Source: Oegoconia quadripuncta (Eukaryota; Arthropoda; Insecta; Lepidoptera; Autostichidae). Taken from it: a stretch of DNA of 64,000 nt. The stretch is from assembly GCA_949316235.1 (NCBI GenBank), contig OX438751.1, positions 5,108,413 to 5,172,412 of the forward strand, read 5' to 3'. The notes below the pieces were generated by a model, which saw only the letters and a list, made by a program, of their open reading frames with translations, ran no database searches and was not told where the DNA came from. The translations under genes were made by a program, and so were the position numbers. Below, one piece after another: positions 54,011-63,975 of this stretch (positions within the stretch are counted from its first letter, which is position 1; every line of letters begins with the position of its first letter).

Positions 54011-55405
54011 TATTAACTATGACAATGAACACCTCTTTCTGTGGATGTGTGTACGCAAGTGTGTAGGGTTCGGATATTACTATAAATTATTTATCCAATT
54101 TATTTATTTGTTTATTTTGATATCCTGTGGAACTGAATAGCATAACTGAATAGCATCTGTGAATAGCATCTTTGACTATTTTTTTAGAATTATACTGCAT
54201 CTGGTTATAATTTATTATATTAAAGTGGTAATGGCTTCACCACGCGCTTGATTAAGATTTCTAACTTCATTGTCAAAATTAGTATAATATTATTTTGGTA
54301 TTTTTTGTCACACAGATATATAACAAGTAACAGTAAATGCATCGTGTAGTAAATATCATATATAGCATTAATTGATATATTTTTAGAGTAAATTATTTTG
54401 TAATGCTACTAACTATATTTAGATACTTATTGTAATAATTGTAGGTAATATTGTTAAACTTAGTTTAGGCACAGAATCATTAATAGTACTAAAGGTTTAG
54501 GTATATTCAACTTTTGGTGTAAAATTAAACCAATTTTGTACTACTGTCTATATCTTCGAAATAGTAACCTGTGGATAACGTTGCTGGTTGTACAATGATC
54601 CACATCATTTTGTAAAACTAGATTAAGTATATAAATTGTGCAGCTGTTTGTTGTCCTTAATAAAATAAAATAAAACACTATTAAAATAAATATATATAAA
54701 AAAGATTTGAAGGCAATAAGCTCCATTAGGCATCACGGCTAAATTAGACCAAAATCGCAGTCTACATTATAACAGATTCCAAAACTCATTCAAACATTAA
54801 CAAAGCGATATCCAACAAAGCTAAATATACCAGATCACCTCTTAGCGGTAATTTATCGATAACCACATCTCCAGCTCAAACACTGCAAACCAAACGACCG
54901 TCCAGCATTACATTAGCCACAGATACAAAGATTCGTTACCATTTCTTAACTTTGAAGTTGGCCGCGGGCCAAATAATCGATACGTTTTGGCGGGCCGCCA
55001 GACCATCTGTCGACGTAACAAAAAAGGCAAACAAAAAGTTATGTTTCCACGTCGTGTGACATTCCTCATTTGCGTAGCCGGTGATTAGGACACATCTAGT
55101 TTTTGTTCATCATGGTCAGTAAGAATGTTAGGTAGGTTAGGACAATATTGTGAAATATCGTACTTCGTCGAGGTCTCATTGACTGAAACACCGAGTATAA
55201 TGAAATTAGGTATGATAGAAATTCGCTTACAAGTTGGAGCGCAACCCTTGTAATTGAATTAATACCCTATCGATATTTTCTTTGTTTTATGTCGCCCTAC
55301 AGCTCCAAAACAAAATGAACTTTATTACAATGTGAGTTAATGTTACTGTTCTTTAATGGTTTGCCGGAACTTTTAACTAGTCCATGTAGTCCAATTCTCT
55401 AAACA
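54011..55405. other. Unannotated AT-rich sequence
   Basis: About 1.4 kb without genes. A GC-rich scrap at 54958-55012 (GGCCGCGGGCC and GGCGGGCCGCC) resembles hAT-type subterminal sequence but no element can be bounded. Confidence 0.4.
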
Positions 55406-55407
55406 TT

Positions 55408-55568
55408 AATAGCATTGTTGTACCCGGTTGTCAGAAATAAGATAGCCAGTCCCCCAAATATGTTGGGGTGTCCGAGTCAGTACGCTTCCACCTTCGACCT
55501 CATCTTCACTTAACATCAGGTGTGATTGAGGTCAAGTATGAACCCAGCGTGCACAAAAACAAAAAAAA
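55408..55568 (+). mobile_element. SINE-A, 3' half
   Basis: CATTAATAGCATTGTTGTAC, CGGTTGTCAGAAATAAGATA, GTCAGTACGCTTCCACCTTC and CAGCGTGCACAAAAAC. Confidence 0.8.
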
Positions 55569-55685
55569 ACAAAAAAACCTCAATTGAAATCGATTCAGTC
55601 ACGTGGGTGTAACATGGACAATAAGCTTGTGAATTATTGTTAAAAAAAACCTAATTCTTATGACATCTGCCATTTTGACGGCCTA

Positions 55686-56044
55686 TCTAACTAATATTAT
55701 AAATGCGAAAGTTTGGATGGTTGTTTGTTCGTTGCTCGATCACAACGAAACGGATGAACGGGTTCAGATGAAATTTGGTAGATATATAGTTAGAATACAC
55801 ACTGGATGGACATGGGATATTTTTATTTCTGTGTACATCATTCATACTTAAAATATTGCCTATTTTGTGGAAACAATTTGGTCCATGATAGCTACTTTAC
55901 TGTAAGTTTCTCAAATATAAAATTTAAAATTACTGGATTAAGACATGGGATATTTTTACCCCGATAAAGTGAGTAGTTCCTACGGGATAAACAAATTTCC
56001 GCGATAAAGTTATTCCACGCAAGCGAACCCGCGGGCGGAAAGTT
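55686..56044 (+). mobile_element. Helitron-like element with internal insertion
   Basis: Starts TCTAACTAATATTATAAATG and ends GCGGGCGGAAAGTTAG before T (CTAG changed to TTAG). Compared with the 168-bp copy at 27856, about 140 extra bases lie in the middle, roughly 55815-55935; ATGGGATATTTTTA occurs on both sides of them (55812 and 55950). Confidence 0.65.
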
Positions 56045-56259
56045 AGTGGACCATAAGCTAACAATTTCTGATACTGATTATGTGGTGGGTGTCGTTTTAC
56101 AGACTTGCACGCATCAACGGCGATAGGCTTATTCCGTGGTACGTGTGAATTTCTGTATATTTTTTAAAAATAAAAAAGGGTCTAATTGCCGTAAATATAA
56201 TGTGTTAAATATCTTAATTTATCTTATTTTATGAGGAGATCCGCAAAAGAACTTATATA

Positions 56260-56520
56260 GCCCGAAGAATTGCCAAATTTAAGTGGCAGTGGGCGAGTCA
56301 CATTGCTCGTGGTACGATGGCCGTTGGGGCGGAAAGGTTCTCGAGAGGCGACCACGCACCGGAAGACGCAGGCCTCCCACGAGGTGGACCGAGATTTGGT
56401 AATGATCGCGGGAAGCCACTGGATGTGGACACCGCAGGACCGATCGTTGTGGAGATCATTAGGGCAGGCCTTTGTCCAGCAGTGGACGCTCTTTCGGCTG
56501 ATAGGACTTTTTTTTATGAG
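56260..56520 (+). pseudogene. LINE-Q C-terminal remnant, best copy
   Basis: The frames contain AKFKWQWASHIARGT, then RWPLGRKGSREATTHRKT and DLVMIAGSHWMWTPQDRS, LWRSLGQAFVQQW. KWQWA.HIAR, GRW..GRK, AG..W....DRSLWRSLG..FVQQW is the C-terminus of an RTE-like LINE protein very common in Lepidoptera. A frame change separates HIARGT from RWPLGRK; the polymerase and endonuclease domains are absent. Confidence 0.7.
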
Positions 56521-56554
56521 CAGGAACAGTTGCTGTTAATCTGATAGGCTTTTT

Positions 56555-56690
56555 ACAGCGAAGCGCACCTGACTGTATGCAACAGTATGGAAAAAGTTTT
56601 GCAATTGACGCCTAAGGGTGCCCACGGGGGTTCGAACCTCGGCTTAGGGCGTTGCATGGGGGAGTTTTTAGACTAACATTGACTACCATC
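56555..56690. other. GC-richer segment with a tRNA T-arm-like motif
   Basis: GGGGGTTCGAACCTCGG at 56628-56644 resembles a tRNA B box but no acceptor or anticodon stem can be drawn, so it is not called a tRNA. Confidence 0.25.
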
Positions 56691-56869
56691 GCGTCGTAAT
56701 GTGTATAGTCGAAGAGAAGAAACGACGCTCCTCGATACACAATTTAGAATTTGGAAACAGAGACTTGTAAAAGAGAGGTGTGTTAGTGATCTAATAGCAA
56801 AACGACTAGTGTCGACCGTGTAGCGCGTATAGTAAGGCGGTGTGACGCGTAACATGCCCTCGCCGGCGA

Positions 56870-57085
56870 GAGCAGTTATATCGGAGATGTAGTGTTATCG
56901 TCAGATTGACGGTGAATAGCGGCTAATGCCGTGGTCGTATCGTCGTCGGGATCCGCGAGTACGTGACGGGGACACCTTTTCCGGAAGGTAGTCTCCGGTT
57001 CGGCGCGGTAAGTGGCGGCACTTACCACGCGTGGGTGGCGATGGTTGACAGCAGTGTCAAAATGTCTAATGGACGGCTGATAGGA
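56870..57085 (-). pseudogene. LINE C-terminal remnant (relative of 14520-14700)
   Basis: The minus strand reads SIRHFDTAVNHRHPRVVS and AATYRAEPETT, matching the RHFDSAVNHPNPRVV tail at 14620-14670. Upstream coding is only partly readable. It is a second copy of the same LINE in opposite orientation. Confidence 0.55.
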
Positions 57086-57117
57086 TGGTCATGATCTTAT
57101 TTTATTGGACTTTCCGA

Positions 57118-57200
57118 CATTTGGTATCCACAACACAAGCCTAGTTGCTTAGTGTGGAACTAGATGGCGCTGTCTGTATATGTCTAAGGATATTTTTTTT
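57118..57200 (+). mobile_element. SINE-C, 3' end only
   Basis: CATTTGGTATCCACAACACA, AGCCTAGTTGCTTAGTGTGG and AACTAGATGGCGCTGTCTGT. Confidence 0.7.
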
Positions 57201-57469
57201 AAATTTAAATGGAACGCAATAATCCCAGCGCATAAATCTAAGCCTATTTCATTGGCGCAAACTAGACCGTACTCATTTTTAACTTTTATTACTAAAATGC
57301 AGAAATTATCGCATAATTCTTTACATGTGGTCATTACAGTTAGTATGAAAACGGGTAACTATCGTTTACCGTTAACCTACATTTTTACGAGTTTGAGCGT
57401 TCAGGCGTGTTCTGTAACTGATCGAAATACCTTCTAACGGACATTATTATTAACGTAAGTTTCATTTGA

Positions 57470-57715
57470 AATTTCGACTGACATGTAATTATTATTATTA
57501 TTATTTCGACTGACATGTAATTATTATTATTATTTCGACTGAGATGTAATTATTATTATTATTTCGACTGACATGTAATTATTATTATTATTTCGACTGA
57601 CATGTAATTATTATTATTATTATTTCGACTGACATGTAATTATTATTATTATCATTACTTCGACTGACATGTAATTATTATTATTATTTCGACTGACATG
57701 CAATTATTATTATTC
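57470..57715. repeat. Minisatellite, eight units of about 27-33 bp
   Basis: Each unit is TTTCGACTGACATGTAATTA followed by a variable number of ATT triplets. Eight CGACTGA cores are seen. Unit length varies only through the ATT run; single substitutions (GAGATG, ACATGCA) mark individual units. It abuts a SINE-B 3' end. Confidence 0.9.
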
Positions 57716-57812
57716 CGGAGTCAAGGATGTTTATATAAATATTTATGTAAGTTTATCTATTATCTCTTTACCATATTACAAGCTTTGCTTAGTTTGGGAC
57801 TAGATGATTGGT
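57716..57812 (+). mobile_element. SINE-B, 3' end only
   Basis: CCGGAGTCAAGGATGTTTAT, TATAAATATTTATGTAAGTT and GCTTAGTTTGGGACTAGATG. Confidence 0.75.
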
Positions 57813-57873
57813 GTATCCAAAATATATATATGCTTCTTGCGCATATAGAACAGTAATATACCTACATAAACTT

Positions 57874-58170
57874 ACCACCTCCGTGGCTCAATGTAAACTG
57901 GCTCAGAAAAATGTTCGATCGCCAGTGATGTACTCGGTTTGGTTGGTGGTAGGGCATTTTAAATGTCCGCCTGGCTAGCTACCACACTCTTATCTAAATC
58001 TGCCGCCAAACAGCAATGTTAATAGCACTGTTATGTTCCGGTTGTCAGAGATAAGATAGCCAGTTCCCCAAATATGGTAAGGTTTCCGGGTCAGTACGCT
58101 TCCACCTTCGGCCTCATCTTCACTTAACATGAGGTGTGATTGAGGCCAAGTCAACAAAAAAAATAGCAGT
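57874..58170 (+). mobile_element. SINE-A with deleted B box
   Basis: CACCTCCGTGGCTCAATGTA begins the head, but the segment up to the B box is replaced or deleted before GATCGCCAGTGATGTACTCG. The body then continues normally to GATTGAGGCCAAGTCAACAA. Confidence 0.8.
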
Positions 58171-58194
58171 GTACAATGGTAATATGGCTCAAAG

Positions 58195-58336
58195 CGAACT
58201 CTTCCAGACCACCCCTTACGTCCGTGCTGAACATAGGCCTCCTACATAGATTTCAAGAGCGACCTATTGGAAGCGACCTGCATCCAGCGACTTCCCGCGT
58301 TCTTCAGTCGTTGTTGGAGTCATAAGCTGCGCTTGG
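58195..58336 (-). mobile_element. LINE-Q remnant
   Basis: GAACATAGGCCTCCTACATA, TTGGAAGCGACCTGCATCCA and CGTTCTTCAGTCGTTGTTGG are complement of LINE-Q C-terminal coding and 3' end. Confidence 0.5.
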
Positions 58337-58477
58337 TAGCTAGCCAGGCGGACATTTTAAAATGCCCTACCACCAACCAAACCGAGTACTTAAACATGTA
58401 CACGGCTGGGGATCGAACCCGCGACCTCCGAATCGTGAACCCAATGTTGTTTGGTGCCGGTTGCCACGGAGGCGGTA
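58337..58477 (-). mobile_element. SINE-A, head half
   Basis: GGTAGCTAGCCAGGCGGACA, CAACCAAACCGAGTACTTAA, GGGGATCGAACCCGCGACCT and the head complement GCCACGGAGGCGG. It faces the copy at 57874-58170. Confidence 0.8.
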
Positions 58478-58704
58478 TACTTCAGGGATCAAAACGATAC
58501 TAACGACACCGTGGAACTTTGAAATCGGTCAAGCCCTTTAGGTTACATGATGTAACGTAGAAATCTACGTACATGCAATACTTAAATATACTCGAAAAAC
58601 AACACCCTCCTTGGGCAGTCAAGTAAAAATAATAGTGACATGGTCGCCAAATTGTAACTACCTGTTTACCAACTTTCTGTGTATTTTACAGGATACATTT
58701 CGGG

Positions 58705-58997
58705 GAGTGTGCGTTGGAATTACATAATCTTATTCCACCGTCACCCTTCCATCTTCGGACCACTAGGCGTGGGGAGGGATTCCACCCATATATAGTTAAT
58801 ATACCGAACATTCGCACTAAGAAGTTCGATTCTTCATTCATCATCCGAACAGCCAAGGCATGGAACTCCCTACCGGCGTCAGTCCTTCAAGAGCAGAGTG
58901 AATAGGTATTTACTGAGATCGCGTGCTTCATCTCCGATCACTTTCCATCAGGTGAGATTGTGGTCAAACGCGAATCCAGTCAATCATAAAAAAAAAA
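58705..58997 (+). pseudogene. LINE-J C-terminal remnant with poly-A
   Basis: The frame reads LHNLIPPSPFHLRTTRRG, YIVNIPNIRTKKFDSSFI and IRTAKAWNSLPASV, then shifts. In another frame FKSRVNRYLLRSRASSP, ITFHQVRLWSNANPVNH leads into poly-A at 58987. Relatives at 9435 and 52494 carry extra sequence (GAAGATCC.AAGGTTGTAGGAT complement) between SV and FKSR, so this copy has lost about nine codons there. The RTAKAWNSLPASV box marks a jockey-like reverse transcriptase ORF end. Confidence 0.75.
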
Positions 58998-59334
58998 TTA
59001 AAAAAATAAAATTATTTGTGTACTAAAATGCAGTTTAGCATTGGATCCTAAATGATACAAATGAATTATCTATCAATTAACGACTTAACTCATAGTCATG
59101 CTGTACCTGTCAACGTTGCGCACGCACGACTTACGATACAGTAAAGCGCGTAAAACTAATTTTACGTAAAGTTCACCGAGTCGTCCGACCGTTACACAAT
59201 CACGTCTAAATTAAGCTTGAAGTCGCATCGGACATCGCTAGTGACGAATGCTGAGAGCTGAGTTTCACTCAAACTGTTCTTATAAGTTTTTCAAATGAAT
59301 CACGGATGTGTGAATGTTCATTCTTCTTCTTCAA

Positions 59335-59500
59335 TTTAAGAGCTTATGCTCTTGTCGGTGGAGTAATCTCTAATTGCTTTCCTCCGTCGATTTAATCTCT
59401 TGCTACGACACGAGATTCACCTTTTCTTTCACTTTATCAAAGTAGTCTAGGTCTAGGTTTTCCCCTTCCACCTTTCCTTCAAGTTTATTCTAAAAGTATA
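59335..59500 (-). pseudogene. LINE-R 3' remnant
   Basis: TTCAATTTAAGAGCTTATGC, TCTTGTCGGTGGAGTAATCT, TTGCTACGACACGAGATTCA and CCACCTTTCCTTCAAG are the complement of the LINE-R tail (VKEKVN.VS.QE.K, then 3' UTR) at 49500-49620. Confidence 0.55.
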
Positions 59501-59587
59501 AAATTGCTTTCGGACCATTTCGGAATGTCTATGCATCAAAATGCCTATAGGTACATCGTGATTTTTTTATTTGTAAGAATGATATTG

Positions 59588-59800
59588 GCGACCTGTTTGG
59601 TGGAGTGGTCAGAACCTCTGACTGTATGATGAATATAGACATTGTGTTCCCGAGTTATGGATGTTTTTCATTTATATATGTATTTATTGTGTAAAATGTA
59701 TTTGTGTAGTTTATCAATCATCTGGCATCCATAATACAAGCCTAGTGTGGATCTAGATGGCGCTGTATGGATGTGCAATATTTTTTTTTATTATTAAATT
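59588..59800 (+). mobile_element. SINE-C with B box deleted
   Basis: CGACCTGTTTGGTGGAGTGG and TCAGAACCTCTGAC run directly into TGTATGATGAATATAGACAT, skipping the B box. The rest of the body, GTTTATCAATCATCTGGCAT and GGATCTAGATGGCGCTGTAT, is present. Confidence 0.8.
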
Positions 59801-59959
59801 ATATTTTTAAAATCTTTTAACATTATTACGGACGTAACTAATACACGAACCCTGAATTTGTTAAAGAAGCCCGTTCCATACAAAATACGCCAATCAGCTG
59901 ACCAATTTTATAAGAAGGGGCAATTTTTTTTGCAATTTTAAGATTGGTCCCACAGTAAA

Positions 59960-60168
59960 ATTTGTTCATTATGGCGATCTTTGAAATTTGTTTATCCCGC
60001 GGGAACTACTTACTTTATCGGGATAAAAAATATCCCAATCCTAATATAATCCAGGGTATATTCTACCTAATATACCAAATTTGATTCAAATCCTTTCATC
60101 AGTTTTGCCGTGATAGAGAAATAAATAAACATCCAAACTTTCGCATTCATAATATTAGTTAGATAAAC
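59960..60168 (-). mobile_element. Helitron-like element
   Basis: TTTGTTTATCCCGCGGGAAC, TACTTACTTTATCGGGATAA, TCCAAACTTTCGCATTCATA and ATATTAGTTAG follow the family on the minus strand; the GC-rich 3' end is lost. Confidence 0.6.
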
Positions 60169-60174
60169 GAAATA

Positions 60175-60357
60175 ATAACCAGGAAAAATACGTCAAGCTG
60201 TAGTGAGTTGGGATTCCGATGTTTTAATGTGCTGTAAATCATTTTGTATTGCTCAGATAATACACAATCATTAAATTGGATCACAGTCACCACTGAAAAC
60301 AGTTTTAATATTCTACTACAGCTTGACATACTTGTTTTTCTTTGTTGGGGTTATTTT
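60175..60357. mobile_element. Inverted-repeat element
   Basis: GTCAAGCTGTAGT at 60193-60205 and its exact complement at 60311-60323 are inverted. Outside them AATAACC at 60175-60181 pairs with GGTTATT at 60349-60355, suggesting gapped terminal repeats of about 30 bp. Confidence 0.55.
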
Positions 60358-60359
60358 TA

Positions 60360-61266
60360 TGAGATATAAAATCATTTAGTTGCATGGCAGCACTTTCCAC
60401 TTCATGGGATGTGCTCTTAAATTCAGGATTCACTAAAGACCACAGTGTGTAACATGACCAGTACATCAACGGTCTGCTGCTAATTTATATTGGTCGTGCT
60501 CATGTTTATCGCGATTAGATAAATAAAAATTTAGAAAAAATTATAAATTCAATGTGACACAATTTAGCGCTCAGAATACCACGAGTGAACTGCGTGAACT
60601 ACCATTAATTTTTTCAGAGCGCTAAAATGTGCTATAAGATTATTTAATGTTCTTATTCAATTAATTTTTCAAATTTAATAACAAATCCATGGACACACAA
60701 ATGTTATTTAATTTCACTTCGAATATAGGTATGTACCGTGATATTTCTGCGACTTAAATAAATGTTTTTTGTTTGAGCGTTTATTGATTATTTTATTGAT
60801 ATAACGATAAACCCCGGAGGTAGAGAACGGAGACATAGTATTTGGCAGTTCAATTATATAAAAAAAAACATTTACGAGTTAGTTCATAAAACTATAACTA
60901 TCTAGTATGCGCTTGCGCAAACTTAGAGTATATAAGTTGTATGTACAATCTGTCTGCACAGTGTAGTTTGTCGTCATAACTCAGAATTATGGCACGCTAC
61001 GATCATAAACCAAAACTACCGAACAATTCTACTCAAAGGTCATTGGCTGGATTCCAGAATGCGCTTGCAATCAATTAGAATACACGAATTATTTTATAGC
61101 TAAATTAATATTAGTGTGAATATGGTTCTTAGTTGTACCATACATAAGATAGTAGATTGTTGCATGAAGCAGAAAGAAGAAGAATGTATGAAAGCCGGAC
61201 AAACCTACAGCGCATTCAGAATATGGATAGTAGTAAGGATTTTGATGAAGCTTGGTACTTATAGTA
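60360..61266. other. Unannotated sequence
   Basis: No gene. A short inverted repeat TTTAGCGCTC/GAGCGCTAAA spans about 60563-60626. Confidence 0.4.
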
Positions 61267-61267
61267 G

Positions 61268-61765
61268 TCCATAGTACCGTACCATAGTACCGTACCATAG
61301 TACCGTACCATAGTACCGTACCATAGTACCGTACCATAGTACCGTACCATAGTACCGTACCATAGTACCGTACCATAGTACCGTACCATAGTACCGTACC
61401 ATAGTACCGTACCATAGTACCGTACAATAGTACCCTACCATAGTACCGTACCATAGTACCGTACCATAGTACCGTACCATAGTATCGTACCATAGTACCG
61501 TACCATAGTACCGTACCATAGTACCGTACCACAGTACCATACCACAGTACCGTACCATAGTACCGTACCACAGTACCGTACCATAGTACCGTACCATAGT
61601 ACCGTACCATAGTACCGTACCATAGTACCGTACCATAGTACCGTACCATAGTACCGTACCATAGTACCGTACCATAGTACCGTACCATAGTACCGTACCA
61701 TAGTACCGTACCATAGTACCGTACCATAGTACCGTACCATAGTACCGTATCATAGTGCCGTAGTC
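61268..61765. repeat. 13-bp minisatellite, about 38 units
   Basis: The unit is CCATAGTACCGTA, repeated head to tail for about 498 bp with few changes (for example CACAG variants at about 61529-61570). Because 13 is not divisible by three and the minus-strand unit has no stop codon in any frame, all three minus frames stay open and read the same 13-residue period GTVLWYGTMVRYY. The long minus-strand frames here are therefore an artefact of the repeat, not genes. Confidence 0.95.
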
Positions 61766-62033
61766 TATAGAATAAACTTTTAATTAGTTCTTGATAACAA
61801 AAGATATCTACCACTCATGATTAATGCAAACATTCAGTAAGTATACTTGACGGACTTCAAAAAAGGACGAGGTTCTCAATTCGACTGTATTTATTTTTTG
61901 TATTTTTGTTACGTAATATCTTCGTAAATTGTTCAGGTGACACAGTTATTTTTTTTTTCGCTTCATTTGCACCTATTAAAAGACGTGGAACCACAACAAA
62001 TTCGCACGTAATCCCATTCAATCAGAGAGTAAA
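61766..62033. other. Unannotated sequence
   Basis: No recognised feature. Confidence 0.4.
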
Positions 62034-62097
62034 AAAATTCATGATATAGTTTGACATATACTTTAAGAAACATTTTTTAGTAATAAATAAAATAATA

Positions 62098-62322
62098 ATA
62101 AATATTTCGCACACTTAAACCAATCATCTAGTCCCAAAATAAGCAAAGCTTGTACTATGAATACTAAATAACGGATAAACATACATAAATAATTATATAA
62201 ACATCCATGACTCGGGAATAAATGTTTATATTCATCACACAAACATTGACCCCTCGCGGGATTCGAACCCGCAACCGTTGGTTTCGCTGACAGGGTCACT
62301 ATCCACTACACCAACCGGTCGT
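62098..62322 (-). mobile_element. SINE-B, full-length copy
   Basis: On the minus strand GACCGGTTGGTGTAGTGGAT, CGGTTGCGGGTTCGAATCCC, ATTTATTCCCGAGTCATGGA and TTATTTTGGGACTAGATGAT, ending in ATT-rich sequence. Confidence 0.85.
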
Positions 62323-62500
62323 CAACTATGGATACTAGATAACGGATACACATACATAAATATTTATATAAACATCCATGACTCGGGATTAAATTTACCC
62401 CTCACGGGATATCGAACCCGCAATTAAATTTACCCCTCACGGGATATCGAACCCGCAACCATTGGTTTCGCTGACAAGGTCACTATCCACTACATACCTA
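62323..62500 (-). mobile_element. SINE-B, second copy with a 35-bp internal duplication
   Basis: Adjoins the previous copy head to tail. The B-box segment (AATTTACCCCTCACGGGATA then TCGAACCCGCAA on the plus strand) occurs twice in direct tandem, starting at about 62388 and 62423. Confidence 0.8.
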
Positions 62501-62626
62501 TTAGACAGATTATGTATTGATGTAACAATTTATTATCTTAAATAAATAAAATAATAAATCTGCCTCATACAATGAATTCATGATAATATAGTTTGATATG
62601 TATACTTAAGAAACATTTTTTAGTAA

Positions 62627-63195
62627 TGTTCATTACACAAATTTTACAGGTCATATTTATTAGTCGAACAGTTGTGAATTGTGTGCTTCTTAGTATTTTT
62701 CAGCTCAGTTTTTCATTGTCATTAGAAGTGACACGGTTCGCGCATGTGTTTGCAACTGGAGTACTAATACCGTTTCTATTTTGATATCAATCGTAAATAA
62801 ATACGAGCGCCGCGATGGTCTTGTCTATTAAAAATCAAACTACAGTCATATCTTGAGGATTGTTTTAATTCAGGCGTGGGACTGTGAATAACTCTTGAGA
62901 CCGTGTGTGGTCAGCTCGTGGCTGGGTGAACACTGTGACATTTTCATAGTTTGAAGGACACGTTAAAACCTACTTGTTTCCCGATCGACAAATTTCCCAT
63001 AGCTGTGGGTTCTCTAAATGCCGTATAATTTTGTCTCATTCTGTTATTATCAAAATTGAAAATTATTTTGTGAAATAAATGTGTATTTGTATTGTTACAC
63101 ATCCCGATTGTTTTCAAAATCATCGCAATTTTTAAATTTACCGCTCATTCACAAAGCTGTTATCCTCAGAGAAGAATGGGCAAGAAATAAATAAT
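62627..63195. other. Unannotated sequence
   Basis: No gene. A LINE-like end (TTATTTTGTGAAATAAATGT, then GTATTTGTATTG) occurs near 63064-63095. Confidence 0.4.
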
Positions 63196-63460
63196 AATAA
63201 ATAAATATCTTTGCACATACACACAGCGCCATCTAGGTCCACAGTAAGCATCTAGGCTTGTTGTGGATACCAGATGGTTGATATACTACATAAATACATT
63301 TTTTTTGTAAATAAATACTTATTATAAATGAAAACATCCATAACTCGGGTACACATGCCCGTATTCATTACACAAACATATGCCCCTAGCGGGATTCGAA
63401 CCCGCAACCTTTTGGTATAGTGGTCAGAGTTGCTAACCACTACACTAAACAGGTCGTCAA
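63196..63460 (-). mobile_element. SINE-C, full-length copy
   Basis: CATACACACAGCGCCATCTA, ATACCAGATGGTTGATATAC, CATCCATAACTCGGGTACAC, GCGGGATTCGAACCCGCAAC and head complement CCACTACACTAAACAGGTCG. Both pol III boxes are preserved. Confidence 0.85.
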
Positions 63461-63596
63461 AGTTTGTTGTTTGAGATAAGATAGCCAGTCCCCTGAAGTT
63501 ACGGATACGGATAGGATGGTTTTCGCCTATATACGGCCTTACCTTCACCCAGCATCAGGTGTGAGAGGCCAAGTACTAGCCCGCTCTAAACAAAAA
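63461..63596 (+). mobile_element. SINE-A, diverged 3' half
   Basis: TTTGAGATAAGATAGCCAGT, then CCTTACCTTCACCCAGCATC and AGGTGTGAGAGGCCAAGTAC; about 40 bp in the middle are altered. Confidence 0.6.
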
Positions 63597-63927
63597 CAAT
63601 GTATTGGTAGAGTGCTGAGAGCGCGTGACCATATTGGACTTGTATCCTGGGGGATCCTGCACGCCCTACTAAAGAGTAGATTGCGGCCAGTGAACCTAAT
63701 AGAGAACAAATAAAACTTATTTTAAATGAGATTTGTGTGAACAAGGTGCCTTTGTAATCCGAATAAATTCAGAATTCACAATCTCAATTCAACATCGTTT
63801 CCGAATAGCGCAAGAACTAGTTGTTACGCTATGTTAGCGATGCTATGCTAAGCGATGAAAACAACACGATACTCGTACAAACTTATAAAACGATTATGAA
63901 TAAATACATATTTATGCATATATTCTC
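63597..63927. other. Unannotated sequence
   Basis: No recognised gene or repeat. Confidence 0.4.
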
Positions 63928-63975
63928 TAGTTCCACACTAAGCAACTAGGCTTATATTATGGATATGTAATTATT
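63928..63975 (-). mobile_element. SINE-C scrap
   Basis: CTCTAGTTCCACACTAAGCA, then ACTAGGCTTATATTATGG, is the complement of the family-C 3' body. Confidence 0.5.

Noticed and set aside
54958..55012. hAT transposon terminal region
   Set aside because: Only a GC-rich scrap on each side of a short core; no terminal repeats or 8-bp duplication found.
56628..56644. tRNA T-arm-like motif
   Set aside because: No other tRNA arms can be drawn around it.
57470..57715. CRISPR-like array of repeats and spacers
   Set aside because: The variable parts are ATT runs, not unique spacers, and the context is an insect-type genome; it is a minisatellite.
61089..61814. 241-codon minus-strand frame rich in Y, W, V and G
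   Set aside because: It is the translation of the 13-bp minisatellite, which has no stop in any minus frame.
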